Below, in pieces: positions 36,216 to 44,620 of a DNA stretch of 64,000 nucleotides. Position 1 is the first letter of the stretch. Each line of letters starts with the position of its first letter. The stretch is taken from positions 1 through 64,000 of the forward strand of contig NZ_JAESIH010000025.1 of the NCBI RefSeq assembly GCF_016756745.1, written 5' to 3'. Below the pieces are notes generated by a model, which saw only the letters and a program-made list of their open reading frames with translations, was not told the DNA's origin and ran no database searches. The position numbers and the translations under genes were made by a program. This DNA is from Aminivibrio sp. (GTDB taxonomy: Bacteria; Synergistota; Synergistia; Synergistales; Aminobacteriaceae).

Positions 36216-36911
36216 TTACTGACTTTTTGCCGTCCGGATAATCCGTTCGATTTCAGAAAGCAGTGGTTTGACCTTTGGGTTGGAAGCTCTTTTGTTGAAC
36301 GCCTGGGCTGGGGTGACCGGTGCTCCCCAGTAGACCTGGTTTGCGTTCCTGTCGACGGTAATGCTCGCCCCTTCCAGGGATAGCCCCGCAAAAAGCCCTT
36401 TCGACATGGAATAGCTGTAGATCGATGCCCTCAGCCTGTAGTCCGTTCCCAGCTCTCCCCGCCTTCCTACGGGCCCGGCAGCCACAGCCAGGTCACCTCC
36501 GAGCTTGACGTTGTTTCCCTTGAAGCCGTCAAGCCCCCTGTCATTGGTAATGACCAGCACAAGGGCTATGGACTGCGCTCCTATCTGAAGCCCCCAGGAA
36601 GCCCCGGCGATAGTGGCGAAAGAAGGACCGTACCATTTTTTCGTCCCGTGATCCCTCCTCAGAACGAGACCTTCTCCGTACTGGCCCCCGAAAACGAGGC
36701 CCGCCTTTATCACCGAAGGGAAAATGGCAACCCCTTTCGCCTGTTCCAGAAGCTCTCCCATGGTTTCGGCATCCTTCTGCCGTGCCATTTCCCTGAGGAT
36801 CCTGATAGAATCCTCTATTCTCCCTGCCGGGGTGGAAGCCTCTCCGAAAGAGGGCGCCCAGAGAAAAAGAATTGAAAACAGAAAGAGTGCCGTCAGGCAT
36901 TTGCTTCGCAC
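36216..36911 (-). CDS. SYLF-domain (YSC84-like) exported protein
   Basis: A 231-residue protein with a signal peptide (CLTALFLFSILFLWAPSFG) and a SYLF lipid-binding domain. Family features are LLEQAKGVAIFPSVIKAGLV, GGQYGEGLVLRR, WYGPSFATIAGASWGLQIG and KLGGDLAVAAGPVGRRGELG. SYLF domains bind phosphoinositides in eukaryotes; the bacterial role is unclear and probably periplasmic. A GTG at 36911 is the chosen start because GGAGGGG stands eight bases before it; an ATG five codons upstream would contain that site. Confidence 0.88.
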   Translation of the reverse strand: MRSKCLTALFLFSILFLWAPSFGEASTPAGRIEDSIRILREMARQKDAETMGELLEQAKGVAIFPSVIKAGLVFGGQYGEGLVLRRDHGTKKWYGPSFATIAGASWGLQIGAQSIALVLVITNDRGLDGFKGNNVKLGGDLAVAAGPVGRRGELGTDYRLRASIYSYSMSKGLFAGLSLEGASITVDRNANQVYWGAPVTPAQAFNKRASNPKVKPLLSEIERIIRTAKSQ

Positions 36912-37047
36912 ATTCAACCCCTCCATTCCATAAATCTCTAAAAAGGGACTTTAGCACAAAGTGTTCTTTCCCGACAGGGGAAATTACCGTTCGGGCAGTA
37001 ACCTTCAAGCACATTCCGCAGAACAGGGTATATCATGCGGGGTAGGA

Positions 37048-37323
37048 CTAAATTCGCAGTTTTTCAGGCAGAGGGAGTGTCCGCCGGGCATAAGGTGATT
37101 TCGGACCGTCAGGGGCGAAGAGATCCCGCTCCGCGCACTTTGCGGCCATACCCCCTTGGGGACGGCACGGGGCGGAAAAACGGCATGGATGTCGGTTTCA
37201 CAGGCAGCCATCCGCCGAACGAAGGGAGCCGCGGTGATCGATTTGGCGGTTGTCATGGACGACAACCCGCGCCCCCCCGCCCAAGCGAGTTTCGGTGACG
37301 CTCCCGTTGCCTGCGGATTTAGG
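37048..37323. repeat. Intergenic repeat family, copy D
   Basis: A 276-bp copy with slightly worn left end (CTAAATTCGCAG) and intact right end (GCGGATTTAGG). The internal arm differs in sequence from copies A and B but still pairs (CCGTCAGGGG against CCCC...GGGGACGG), and the right arm has become GGTTGTC/GACAACC: changes on one side are matched on the other. Nothing else is seen in 36912-37410 apart from a ribosome site before the next gene. Confidence 0.82.
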
Positions 37324-37410
37324 AAAGGATAGGGTATTTGACTCTCTCCATGCCATGGGATACACTTCCAATCGGTAATTATCCCGCCGACAGACGGAGG
37401 TAAACATACA

Positions 37411-38331
37411 ATGGACACCATGGACCGTATTGAAGACCTGCTGGATGAAGCTTATTCCACGGACGACCCCGAAGAGATGGAGCACCTTGCAAGGGAAGTG
37501 CTCGCCCTTGACGAAAATAACGTGGAAGCCCTCATTCTGTTGGCTGACACCCTTGAGTATTCGCAGGAAAAAATCGACATGCTTGAAAAAGCAAGGAATG
37601 CCCTGGCTGACGATATGGAGAATATACACCTTGTCTCCGGAGAAAGCCTCCTCGAAGACGAATCGGGAATGCTGTATATTGCGGTAATGCAGCGCCTGGG
37701 ATTCGCCCTCTTTTCCGAGGGAAAGAACGATGAAGCACTCGCCATCGCACGGGAAATTGACCGTTATGACCCGGATAGAGAAACCCTCGGCAGAACCCTT
37801 CTGTATCGTGTTCTCCTCGAAATGGGGAAAGATTCGGAGGTCCTCCAGGAGACACTGCGCGACGAGGAAACGAGCCCTGCCATGGCTCACAGCAAGGCCA
37901 TAGCGTCATTCCGTCTTTCAGGTGCCGGACGGACATCTTACAGGGCGCTCTGGGAAGCATTTGCCGCCGGACCTGACATCCCCTTTTACATTCTGGGATA
38001 TTTCGACGAGCCTGAAGATGAGTCGGAAGAACTGGAGGAAGAGTACAATTTTGCTCTCCTTTTTGAGGATATCTGGTCTTCGGAAAACGAGCTGATCAAA
38101 TGGCTTACACGGGGAACAATCCTCCTTGGGCTTACTGCATCCCTTTTTCCCCGGGAGACGGCGGAAAAAATGCTCATCCTGGCTGATGCCCTCGACATCG
38201 CAGATCTGGCCGAGGAAGCCATGGTCAAGGCTGAAAGCAGGGGGGACTGGGGAGTGCTTTCCAGGGAAGAGCGTATCGCCGAAGCCCTGAAAATCATTTC
38301 CGAGGGCACTTACCTTCCGCTGACGGAATGA
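37411..38331 (+). CDS. Acidic TPR-like cytoplasmic protein
   Basis: A 306-residue, strongly acidic helical protein. Helical-hairpin repeats resembling TPRs occur at ~15-60 (MEHLAREVLALDENNVEALI), ~90-125 (LGFALFSEGKNDEALAIARE) and towards the end (ADLAEEAMVKAESRGDW). An acidic stretch lies at ~195-205 (EPEDESEELEEEY). This resembles ST7-type TPR proteins, but I make no functional claim. GACGGAGG precedes the start. The hydrogenase relics begin immediately after its stop. Confidence 0.7.
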   Translation: MDTMDRIEDLLDEAYSTDDPEEMEHLAREVLALDENNVEALILLADTLEYSQEKIDMLEKARNALADDMENIHLVSGESLLEDESGMLYIAVMQRLGFALFSEGKNDEALAIAREIDRYDPDRETLGRTLLYRVLLEMGKDSEVLQETLRDEETSPAMAHSKAIASFRLSGAGRTSYRALWEAFAAGPDIPFYILGYFDEPEDESEELEEEYNFALLFEDIWSSENELIKWLTRGTILLGLTASLFPRETAEKMLILADALDIADLAEEAMVKAESRGDWGVLSREERIAEALKIISEGTYLPLTE

Positions 38332-38349
38332 TACCTCCGGAGGGAATGT

Positions 38350-38608
38350 ATCATCAGAGTCTGCAGGGGAACTGTCTGCCACGTGCGCGTAAGCGCCAAG
38401 ATAGCCGAGATAGATAATGGAAAAGATAATGAGCATGCTCGGTATTGAGGAGAACGGGACTACGGACGATCTTCGCTTCACGCTGAAGCCCGTCCCGTGC
38501 CTTGGATGCCGGGGACTGTCCCCGGTCGTCATGATCGTTGATGACATCCACGGAAGGCTTGCTGACGATCCGGCGAAACTTCGGGCATGTCCCGACGATT
38601 ATTCCTGA
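38350..38608 (+). pseudogene. NuoE/HndA-type [2Fe-2S] subunit remnant
   Basis: Two frames together give the C-terminal part of a thioredoxin-like [2Fe-2S] subunit of NADH dehydrogenases and electron-bifurcating hydrogenases. From 38350 the frame reads IIRVCRGTVCHVRVSAKIAE, matching the first cysteine pair region. A one-base shift near 38413 then leads into MEKIMSMLGIEENG and LKPVPCLGCRGLSPVVMIVD, with the second cysteine pair (CLGC). About 70 N-terminal residues are missing, since the previous gene stops at 38331. The gene is both truncated and frameshifted, so it is not functional unless the reading has an error. Confidence 0.8.
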
Positions 38609-38610
38609 TT

Positions 38611-39171
38611 ATGCTTGAAGACCTTTCCCACCATATCCTTGATATCGCGGAAAACGGAGTGAACGCCGGAGCCGATGAAATATCGGTGGAAATCGACGAT
38701 TCCGCAGAAAGACTTCTTTTTTCCGTGAAAGACAACGGGCGGGGAATGACGGAAGAAATGGTGAAGACCGTTGTGAATCCCTTCTATACCACGAGGACTG
38801 AACGACGGGTGGGACTCGGTCTTCCCTTTCTCAAACAGCTTGCTGAACTGTGCGGCGGAACCTTTTCCATCGACTCGGAACCCGGCAGGGGGACGGTAGT
38901 GACGGCCACCTTCCTGAAGTCGTCCATTGATTTGCCCCCCCTCGGAGACATCCCTTCGACCCTCATGACCCTTTTCATCGGGAACCCGAATATTTCATGG
39001 AAATATACCCACCGGCGGAACGGGAAAGAATTTACAGTGGACAGCAAGGAGCTCAGGGAAGCCCTCGGGGGAGGGAATCCCTTTCTCGAACCTGCGATCG
39101 CCCTGGGAGTCAGGGAATTTATCAAAACGAATATAGACGAACTGTACGAAAAACCTGGAAAAACACTCTGA
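38611..39171 (+). CDS. HATPase-domain protein of hydrogenase operons
   Basis: A 186-residue protein consisting of a GHKL ATPase domain: N-box HHILDIAENGVNAGADEI, G1 FSVKDNGRGMTEEM, and G2 RRVGLGLPFLKQLAELCGG. A ~65-residue C-terminal extension follows (SSIDLPPLGDIPSTLMTLFI). It has no sensor or phospho-acceptor domain. Genes of this type commonly stand right after the NuoE-like subunit in operons for NAD-linked [FeFe] hydrogenases, which matches its position here behind a NuoE remnant. The frame is intact, so it may still be made, but its partners are gone from this locus. Confidence 0.8.
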   Translation: MLEDLSHHILDIAENGVNAGADEISVEIDDSAERLLFSVKDNGRGMTEEMVKTVVNPFYTTRTERRVGLGLPFLKQLAELCGGTFSIDSEPGRGTVVTATFLKSSIDLPPLGDIPSTLMTLFIGNPNISWKYTHRRNGKEFTVDSKELREALGGGNPFLEPAIALGVREFIKTNIDELYEKPGKTL

Positions 39172-39175
39172 TCAC

Positions 39176-39331
39176 ATGGGTGAAATGAATGACCGGCAAA
39201 AAATTCGAAGCCCGGGCGCTCTAAGGAAGTTCTTGTCATCACCGCCGGCTGCCTTGACGTCGTCCCGGGTTAGATCCTGCCTCCAAGACCCCGGGATTCA
39301 AGCCGGCGCTGTCAGGGTGGAAAAATCATAG
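39176..39331 (+). other. Possible relic of a further hydrogenase gene
   Basis: A 51-codon frame begins MGEMNDRQKIRSPGALRKF and ends DPGIQAGAVRVEKS. The start resembles that of HndB-type ferredoxin-like subunits and GIQAGAVRV resembles their GIAAGA element, but the cysteines are missing and there is no ribosome site. The rest of 39172-39428 shows no gene. I give it only as a possible decayed neighbour of the NuoE remnant. Confidence 0.25.
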
Positions 39332-39428
39332 CCCTCGAATGAGTTAAAAAAGAGAAATCCGGGAAATTGTTCCGGATTCCTCCAAAGAAAAATTTCAATC
39401 ACAATACGTACAGGAGGAAGGAAAGAGT

Positions 39429-40250
39429 ATGAAAACACCTGCAGAACTTGCAAAAGCGGCGTGCGCGGTATCAAAGGTTAAGGGGAATCTTTCGGTCCGC
39501 CAGATGATGCTCATGGGTATTCTAGCGGGAGCGTACGTTGCCTTCGCAGGATGGCTGATGACGGTTGTTTCCCACGACATGACCCAGCACTTCGGCAGCG
39601 GATTCACCCGCTTTATGTCCGGCGCCGTGTTCAGTGTGGGGCTCATGATGGTGGTCATAAGCGGTTCGGAACTTTTCACGGGGAACTGCATGATGCCCCT
39701 GGGCTATTTCGCCGGCTGCACTCCACTGAAAAAGATCCTCAGGAACTGGGGATGGGTTTACACCGCCAACCTTATCGGCAGCATCCTCATCGCAGTCCTG
39801 ATTTATTTCTCCGGCCTTGCGGACAACGCGGTCGGCGGAAGGGCACTCCAGGTTGCGGCGGGCAAGATGTCCCTCCCGGTCATCCAGGGATTCTTCCGCG
39901 GAATCCTCTGCAACTGGATCGTGGTCCTCGCCGTCTGGATGTCCATGGCGGCCGGTGACATCATCGGAAAGGTCTGGGCGATCTTCTTCCCCATCATGGC
40001 CTTTGTTGCAGGCGGTTTTGAGCACTGCATCGCCAACATGTACTTCATGTCTCTCGCCCTTCTTCTCAAGGGGACTCCCGCAGCGGTCAGCGCCTCCGGG
40101 CTTACGGAGCAGGCGATGTCCAGTATTTCTCTCGGCGGGTTCTTCAACAACCTCATCCCCGTGACTATTGGGAATATGGTCGGCGGCATCCTGTTTGTCG
40201 CTGTCTTTTACTACTTTATTTTCCAGGACGGCCTGACCGATCTCGAATAA
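39429..40250 (+). CDS. Formate/nitrite channel (FocA/FdhC family)
   Basis: A 273-residue pentameric-channel protein with six membrane segments. Family signatures are present: ILAGAYVAFAGWLMTVVS (segment 1), SGSELFTGNCMM (omega loop and second segment), GILCNWIVVLAVWMSM and FVAGGFEHCIANMYFM with the central gating histidine. It moves formate or a similar monovalent anion across the inner membrane, useful for a fermenter. AGGAGGAAGGAAAGAGT precedes the ATG. Its presence behind hydrogenase relics suggests that formate metabolism was once encoded here; that is inference. Confidence 0.92.
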   Translation: MKTPAELAKAACAVSKVKGNLSVRQMMLMGILAGAYVAFAGWLMTVVSHDMTQHFGSGFTRFMSGAVFSVGLMMVVISGSELFTGNCMMPLGYFAGCTPLKKILRNWGWVYTANLIGSILIAVLIYFSGLADNAVGGRALQVAAGKMSLPVIQGFFRGILCNWIVVLAVWMSMAAGDIIGKVWAIFFPIMAFVAGGFEHCIANMYFMSLALLLKGTPAAVSASGLTEQAMSSISLGGFFNNLIPVTIGNMVGGILFVAVFYYFIFQDGLTDLE

Positions 40251-40290
40251 AGGCCGGCAGAAGGTAATTCCATGGAGGGGCGTCCCTAAA

Positions 40291-40502
40291 CCTAAATCCG
40301 CAGGTTTTTCAGGCAGAGGGAGTGTCGCCGGGCATAAGGTGAATTCGCCCCGCCAGGGGCGAAGAGATTATCCCCTGGGGGACAGCGCCCGGGCCGAGAA
40401 ACCGACACGGATGTCGGTTTCAGGTGCAGTTGTCAAGGACGACAATCTGCACCGGCGGCCCAAGCGAGCACCGGTGACACTCCCGCTGCCTGCGGATTTA
40501 GG
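40291..40502. repeat. Intergenic repeat family, copy E
   Basis: A 212-bp copy with intact ends CCTAAATCCGC and GCGGATTTAGG. The left block TTTTTCAGGCAGAGGGAGTG and the right arm GTTGTCAAGGACGACAAT are conserved; the part between them is about 50 bp shorter than in copy B. It lies between the FocA gene and the promoter of the structured RNA. Confidence 0.85.
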
Positions 40503-40527
40503 CTAAAGGCGTCTCTCCTTTTTTATA

Positions 40528-40536
40528 TGGTATAAT
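40528..40536 (+). promoter_or_regulatory. Extended -10 promoter for the structured RNA
   Basis: TGGTATAAT is a perfect extended -10 element (TG, one base, TATAAT at 40531-40536). No good -35 hexamer is seen, which extended -10 promoters tolerate. The same nonamer stands before the 45760 gene. Confidence 0.65.
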
Positions 40537-40542
40537 ATACAC

Positions 40543-40770
40543 AAAGAAAGAAGACGATACCCTGCGATGCCCGTGATCGTGATATTTGTCTTGAGCCAAC
40601 ACTCGAACCTTGCGGGGCTGACAGTTTGGGCCGGTGAAGGAGATGCTCCGGCATTGACGGAACTGAGGCTCAACAGGCCCCAAACGTTAAGGACCGGGTC
40701 AAGACGTTCATGACACGACATTGCGGGGGAGGTAGATACAGGGGCGGGGAGAAACAACCTCGCCCCTGTC
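40543..40770 (+). ncRNA. Structured RNA, possibly 6S RNA
   Basis: A region without open frames folds on itself as a long rod. CCCTGCGATG (40560-40569) pairs with CATTGCGGGG (40719-40728). CGTG..CGTGA pairs with TCATG..CACG further in, GTCTTGA (40588-40594) with TCAAGAC (40699-40705), and GTTTGGGCC (40624-40632) with GGCCCCAAAC (40676-40685). Large internal bubbles separate the stems. A 12-bp hairpin (ACAGGGGCGGGG with CCTCGCCCCTGT, 40738-40769) closes the region but has no T-run. The rod with a central bubble and the size of about 190 nt suit 6S RNA, but I see no decisive consensus; a leader regulating the downstream HAD gene is the alternative. Confidence 0.45.
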
Positions 40771-40793
40771 TAGTGTAAAAAGGAGGCGCACCC

Positions 40794-41774
40794 ATGTCCG
40801 CAGGCATCACCGCGCCGTTCTGGCATCCGGCTTTTTCTGAAGGTTTCATCCTCGACTGGGATGGAGTTCTTGCTGAAACACGGCTGAACTTTGCCCCCAT
40901 ACGCGCCAAATATTTTGACGGAAAGTTCGTCCCCCTTTTCGAGGCGGTGGAAACCCTCCCTCCCCCTCTTGGAGAACAGCTCAGAAAAGACATCTATGAC
41001 GTGGAAATGGCGGGCGCTGAATCGGCGGTGGCCGTCGAAGGAGCCCGGGAATTGGTTGAATGGCTCGAAGGGGAAGATATCCCCTGGTGCGTTGTCTCAA
41101 GAAACTGCATGGACTCCATATCCCTTGCCGCCGAAAGGGCAGGTCTTACCCTTCCTCCGGTGGTCCGGAGCCGGGACGTGCCGCCTCTGAAACCTGCTCC
41201 CGAAGCACTCTGGTCTGCGGCGGAACAGATCGGCGTGCCCTCAAAGAAATGCGTCATGGTGGGAGATTTTGTCTACGATCTCGTGGGTGCCCGCCGGGCA
41301 GGAATGCGGGCCGTGCTCGTTCAGCGTCCTGAAGCGGAGTGGAAACACTGGGCGGATGTTTCCTTCGATCGGCTTTTCGAGTTCGTGGAATCCCTCAAAA
41401 ATCCGGAAGCCCTGGTTCCCTGGGAGTATGCTTCTCTCGTTTCCCAGAAAGGGGCTGACAGCCTTCTCTCGGGACGAAAAAAAGGGGCGGTGCTTTCATC
41501 GAAAGCGCCGGACGTTCTTTCCCGGCTCCTGGAAAAAGCGGAGGAGGGAATGCTGTTTTTCCAACTTGACGATCAGGCCGCTCATCTTTCTCCGGACCAG
41601 TGGAAAAAACTGCCCGGCCTTTCCCCTGTCTGGCTGGACCAGCCTTTGAAAATGGCGGCTGAATACGTCCTGGAAATCCGTTTCCCCCTTGCCTCCCTTG
41701 TAGAGAAAGAAACATCCCCGGACGGGCTGGAGTGGGAAACCCTTTCCGAATGTACAGGAGGGAGCTTGGAATGA
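40794..41774 (+). CDS. HAD-superfamily hydrolase with extra C-terminal domain
   Basis: A 326-residue protein. The HAD phosphatase core (~1-190) has the nucleophile motif ILDWDGVLAE (DxDG, slightly unusual), motif II VVSRN, the Lys in PPLKPAPEALW and the acidic motif MVGDFVYDLVGARRAGM. Residues ~200-326 form an extra domain of unknown role (FEFVESLKNPEALVPWEYAS and onward). It dephosphorylates a small metabolite; the substrate is unknown. AAAAAGGAGGCGCACCC precedes the start. Its stop overlaps the ATG of rarA (ATGA). Confidence 0.85.
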   Translation: MSAGITAPFWHPAFSEGFILDWDGVLAETRLNFAPIRAKYFDGKFVPLFEAVETLPPPLGEQLRKDIYDVEMAGAESAVAVEGARELVEWLEGEDIPWCVVSRNCMDSISLAAERAGLTLPPVVRSRDVPPLKPAPEALWSAAEQIGVPSKKCVMVGDFVYDLVGARRAGMRAVLVQRPEAEWKHWADVSFDRLFEFVESLKNPEALVPWEYASLVSQKGADSLLSGRKKGAVLSSKAPDVLSRLLEKAEEGMLFFQLDDQAAHLSPDQWKKLPGLSPVWLDQPLKMAAEYVLEIRFPLASLVEKETSPDGLEWETLSECTGGSLE

Positions 41775-43054
41775 ACTCCCCGGGTACAAACCGGTGGGAA
41801 GTCCCCCTTGCGGAACGGATGCGTCCGAAAACCCTCGACGAGTTTACGGGCCAGGGGCATCTTCTCGGACCGGGGGCGCCTCTCCGGAAGCTCCTGGAGT
41901 CAAACCGGACGCCGAGCTGCATTCTGTACGGCCCCCCCGGGGTTGGAAAGACGACCCTGGTCAGGCTCATGGCTTCGGAAACAGGAAGAGACATCCTGGA
42001 GATCAACGCCGTCTCGGCGAAAGTGTCGGAACTCCGTGACCTCGTAGCCGAGGCGTCCAACCTCAAGGCCATGAGAGCGGGTCACGCCGCTATCGCATTT
42101 GTGGACGAAATATACCACTTCAACAAGAGCCAGCAGAACGCCCTTCTGCCGTCGGTGGAGAAGGGAGACCTCATCCTCGTGGGCACCACCACTGAAAATC
42201 CGTGGTTTGAAATCAACAAGACCCTTCTTTCCAGGATGGTTGTTTTCCAGCTCAACCCCCTTTCGGAAGAGGAGCTCGCAACGCTGTTGAAACGGGCTCT
42301 TGCCGATCGGGAACGGGGGCTCGGGAACCTGGAAATCGACGCCGAGGAAAAAGCCTTGCGGCGGATTGCGTCCATGGCCGGGGGAGACGCCCGGCAGGCC
42401 CTCACCCGGCTTGAATTCATCGCCGCTTCCGTCGCGGCACGGGGCGGTACGATCCTTACCGAAGAAGGGGTGCTCTCCGCCCTTCCCCTGGCGGCAGTCC
42501 GGTTCGATAAGGCTTCCGAAGACCATTTCGCCGTAATTTCCGCCCTAATAAAAAGCATCAGAGGATCCGACCCCGATGCAGCCGTATACTGGCTGGCACG
42601 TCTGCTGGCCGGAGGGGAAAACCTCCGGTTCATTTGCAGGCGCCTTCTCATTTCCGCCGCTGAAGACGTGGGGCTCGCCGACCCGAATGCCCTCACTGTC
42701 GCGGCCGCCGCGGTCCAGGCCGTCGAAATGACAGGCATGCCCGAAGCCAGGATCATCCTCGCCGAGGCGGTCATCTATCTAGCCGCGGCTCCGAAGAGCA
42801 ACAGCGCCTATCTTGCCGTCGACGGCGCATCCAAGGCCATCGAAAAAGGAGACCTCCAGGAAGTCCCTTTCCACCTGCGGCCCGACGGTTCGGGGTATGT
42901 CTACCCCCACGACGATCCCAGGCACTGGGTGCCCCAGAGGTACATGGACATGCAGCGCAGGTTCTATTTTCCTGGAACGCTTGGAATCGAGGGGCAAATG
43001 GCTTCCCGTCTGCGGAAATTCTGGAGACGGTTCAGCAAAGAAGAGGACTCCTAG
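41771..43054 (+). CDS. rarA: Replication-associated recombination protein A
   Basis: A 427-residue AAA+ clamp-loader-like ATPase of the RarA/MgsA/WRNIP1 family acting at stalled replication forks. The N-terminal RPKTLDEFTGQGHLLGP, Walker A LYGPPGVGKTT, Walker B AFVDEIYHFNKSQQNALLP and sensor 1 LVGTTTENPWFEIN are all typical. The C-terminal tetramerisation domain contains DPDAAVYWLARLLAGGE and APKSNSAYLAVDGA. Length is normal. It is translationally coupled to the HAD gene upstream. Confidence 0.94.
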   Translation: MNSPGTNRWEVPLAERMRPKTLDEFTGQGHLLGPGAPLRKLLESNRTPSCILYGPPGVGKTTLVRLMASETGRDILEINAVSAKVSELRDLVAEASNLKAMRAGHAAIAFVDEIYHFNKSQQNALLPSVEKGDLILVGTTTENPWFEINKTLLSRMVVFQLNPLSEEELATLLKRALADRERGLGNLEIDAEEKALRRIASMAGGDARQALTRLEFIAASVAARGGTILTEEGVLSALPLAAVRFDKASEDHFAVISALIKSIRGSDPDAAVYWLARLLAGGENLRFICRRLLISAAEDVGLADPNALTVAAAAVQAVEMTGMPEARIILAEAVIYLAAAPKSNSAYLAVDGASKAIEKGDLQEVPFHLRPDGSGYVYPHDDPRHWVPQRYMDMQRRFYFPGTLGIEGQMASRLRKFWRRFSKEEDS

Positions 43055-43055
43055 C

Positions 43056-43853
43056 TTACAGGCCTTTCAGGGTGCCGAAAAGTTCGTAGGCGAGAATGCC
43101 TGCAAGCTCCCGTAGGGCGAGAGAAGTATTTCTCAGCCCCGCTGCTGAGGGAAGCAGATCGGTGGCATTGATCCTACCGGCTCCTTCAAGGCGCCCGGAG
43201 GAAAGAGCGCGCACGGGGATAGACCCGAGAAACCGGGCAGCCGAATTCATGGACCGGCGAAGATGAAACCCGGACGTCACCAGAATGACTTCATCAAATC
43301 CCCTCTCCCTGATTATCTCCGACGAGAAAAGAAAATTCTCCCAGGTAGTTCTTGACTGTCCTTCTACAAGCAGCTCGCCTGAAAAACCGATTTTCTCCGC
43401 CGTCCGCCGGACCATTTCTTCTATCCGACCGCCTGCCGCCTTTTCCGGATACCCCCCCGAATAGAGAAGGGGAGCGCCCAGTTTCCGTGCGACAGAGGCG
43501 CCTGCAACAAATCGCTGAAGGGTTTCCGGGCTCATGGTGAAGACGGTATCGCTTTCGTCGGCGGACCAGATCCCTCCCGCCGGCACAAGCACGACAGGGG
43601 CTCTTCCCTCCGCGCCGTTTATTTCCAGCGGATAGGGTTCTTCCAGGGGGATGAGGAAAAAACGGGCTGTCAGCGGAATGGAAAAGACATACAGAAAAAA
43701 GGCAAAGAAAAAAGCGAAAGAAGAAGGGGAAACCCCCTTCCTTTCGCTTTTGCGGTAAAAAAACAGTCCTCCGAGAAGTGCGCCGGTCACAAAAACCCCG
43801 GGAAGGGTCAAAAAAGCCCCGATTGCCTTGTAAAGAAAATAGGTAAAGGTCAT
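43056..43853 (-). CDS. ElyC/YdcF-family (DUF218) membrane protein
   Basis: A 265-residue protein with two N-terminal membrane segments (AIGAFLTLPGVFVTGALLGG and SFAFFFAFFLYVFSIPL) followed by a DUF218 domain. Its motifs are VVLVPAGGI, LLYSGGYPEKAAGGR, VEGQSRTTWENFLFSS and LVTSGFHLRRSMNSAARF. In other bacteria ElyC supports peptidoglycan precursor handling, especially lipid-carrier use. Its ATG overlaps the stop of the GntR-type regulator (ATGA), so both are one operon. Confidence 0.9.
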   Translation of the reverse strand: MTFTYFLYKAIGAFLTLPGVFVTGALLGGLFFYRKSERKGVSPSSFAFFFAFFLYVFSIPLTARFFLIPLEEPYPLEINGAEGRAPVVLVPAGGIWSADESDTVFTMSPETLQRFVAGASVARKLGAPLLYSGGYPEKAAGGRIEEMVRRTAEKIGFSGELLVEGQSRTTWENFLFSSEIIRERGFDEVILVTSGFHLRRSMNSAARFLGSIPVRALSSGRLEGAGRINATDLLPSAAGLRNTSLALRELAGILAYELFGTLKGL

Positions 43854-44542
43854 TCTCCGTAGTTATATTCCATGGAGAGTTCAGCCCTGTGGCTCTTCAG
43901 GAATTCAAGAAGGCTGTTCTTACTTGTTGTAATGTGCGCCCTCGTTTCCTCCCTCGCCTTCGGTCTGTCTCCCGAAAGGACGGCGTCTATGATCGCAAGG
44001 TGTCCCCAAGTGAACCGGGTGATCGGGGACCGCTCGACGGAAAAGGGTCTGCAGAGGTTGATCAGGTCGGAGATATTGTTCAGCATCAGTGCAAGGAAGC
44101 GGTTTGTGCAGGCCTGATAAATCATCAGGTGGAAGGCCCTGTCCTCTCTGACGTAGGTTTCTGCAGGTGTGGCATCGGTCATTTCTTCGAAAATTTTCCG
44201 GTATTTCAGAAGTTCGTTCTTCGGCGGCCGGGTACACAGATTTTCAACGGCGAGAATTTCCAGTTCCGTCCTCAGCTCGTACAGGTCGGCCGCATCCTTC
44301 ATGCTCGGCAGGGTAACAAAAGCTCCACGCCTGGGGGTCAGCGTCACTAGGCCGGTCTGGGCCAGCTGCCGGATTGCCTCGCGAACGGGGGTTCGTGAAA
44401 CCGCCATCTGCTCGGCGAGTTCGATCTCTGAAAGCTTCGATCCCGGCCGGATGGCCCCGTTGACAATGGCTTCCCTCAGTTTTTCATACACAATCTGTCG
44501 CAGCCCCTGATTGAATGCCGGCGACAATGGATTCTTTTCCAC
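43850..44542 (-). CDS. GntR-family regulator with FCD domain
   Basis: A 230-residue transcription factor. The helix-turn-helix reads KLSEIELAEQMAVSRTPVRE with LAQTGLVTLTPRRGAFVT after it. The FCD domain shows the three-histidine metal layout (EDRAFHLMIYQACTN and RAHITTSKNSLLEF, with GHLAIIDAVLSGD between). The GTG at 44542 is chosen because GGGGAGG lies upstream. It is coupled to the elyC-like gene and may control it or an organic-acid pathway elsewhere. Confidence 0.9.
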   Translation of the reverse strand: MEKNPLSPAFNQGLRQIVYEKLREAIVNGAIRPGSKLSEIELAEQMAVSRTPVREAIRQLAQTGLVTLTPRRGAFVTLPSMKDAADLYELRTELEILAVENLCTRPPKNELLKYRKIFEEMTDATPAETYVREDRAFHLMIYQACTNRFLALMLNNISDLINLCRPFSVERSPITRFTWGHLAIIDAVLSGDRPKAREETRAHITTSKNSLLEFLKSHRAELSMEYNYGE

Positions 44543-44620
44543 AAGAATTGACCTCCCCTTACAGCACAATGTACTCATTATACTGCATGAGAAGTACTTG
44601 TAAAAGTGCCTGAAACGACC

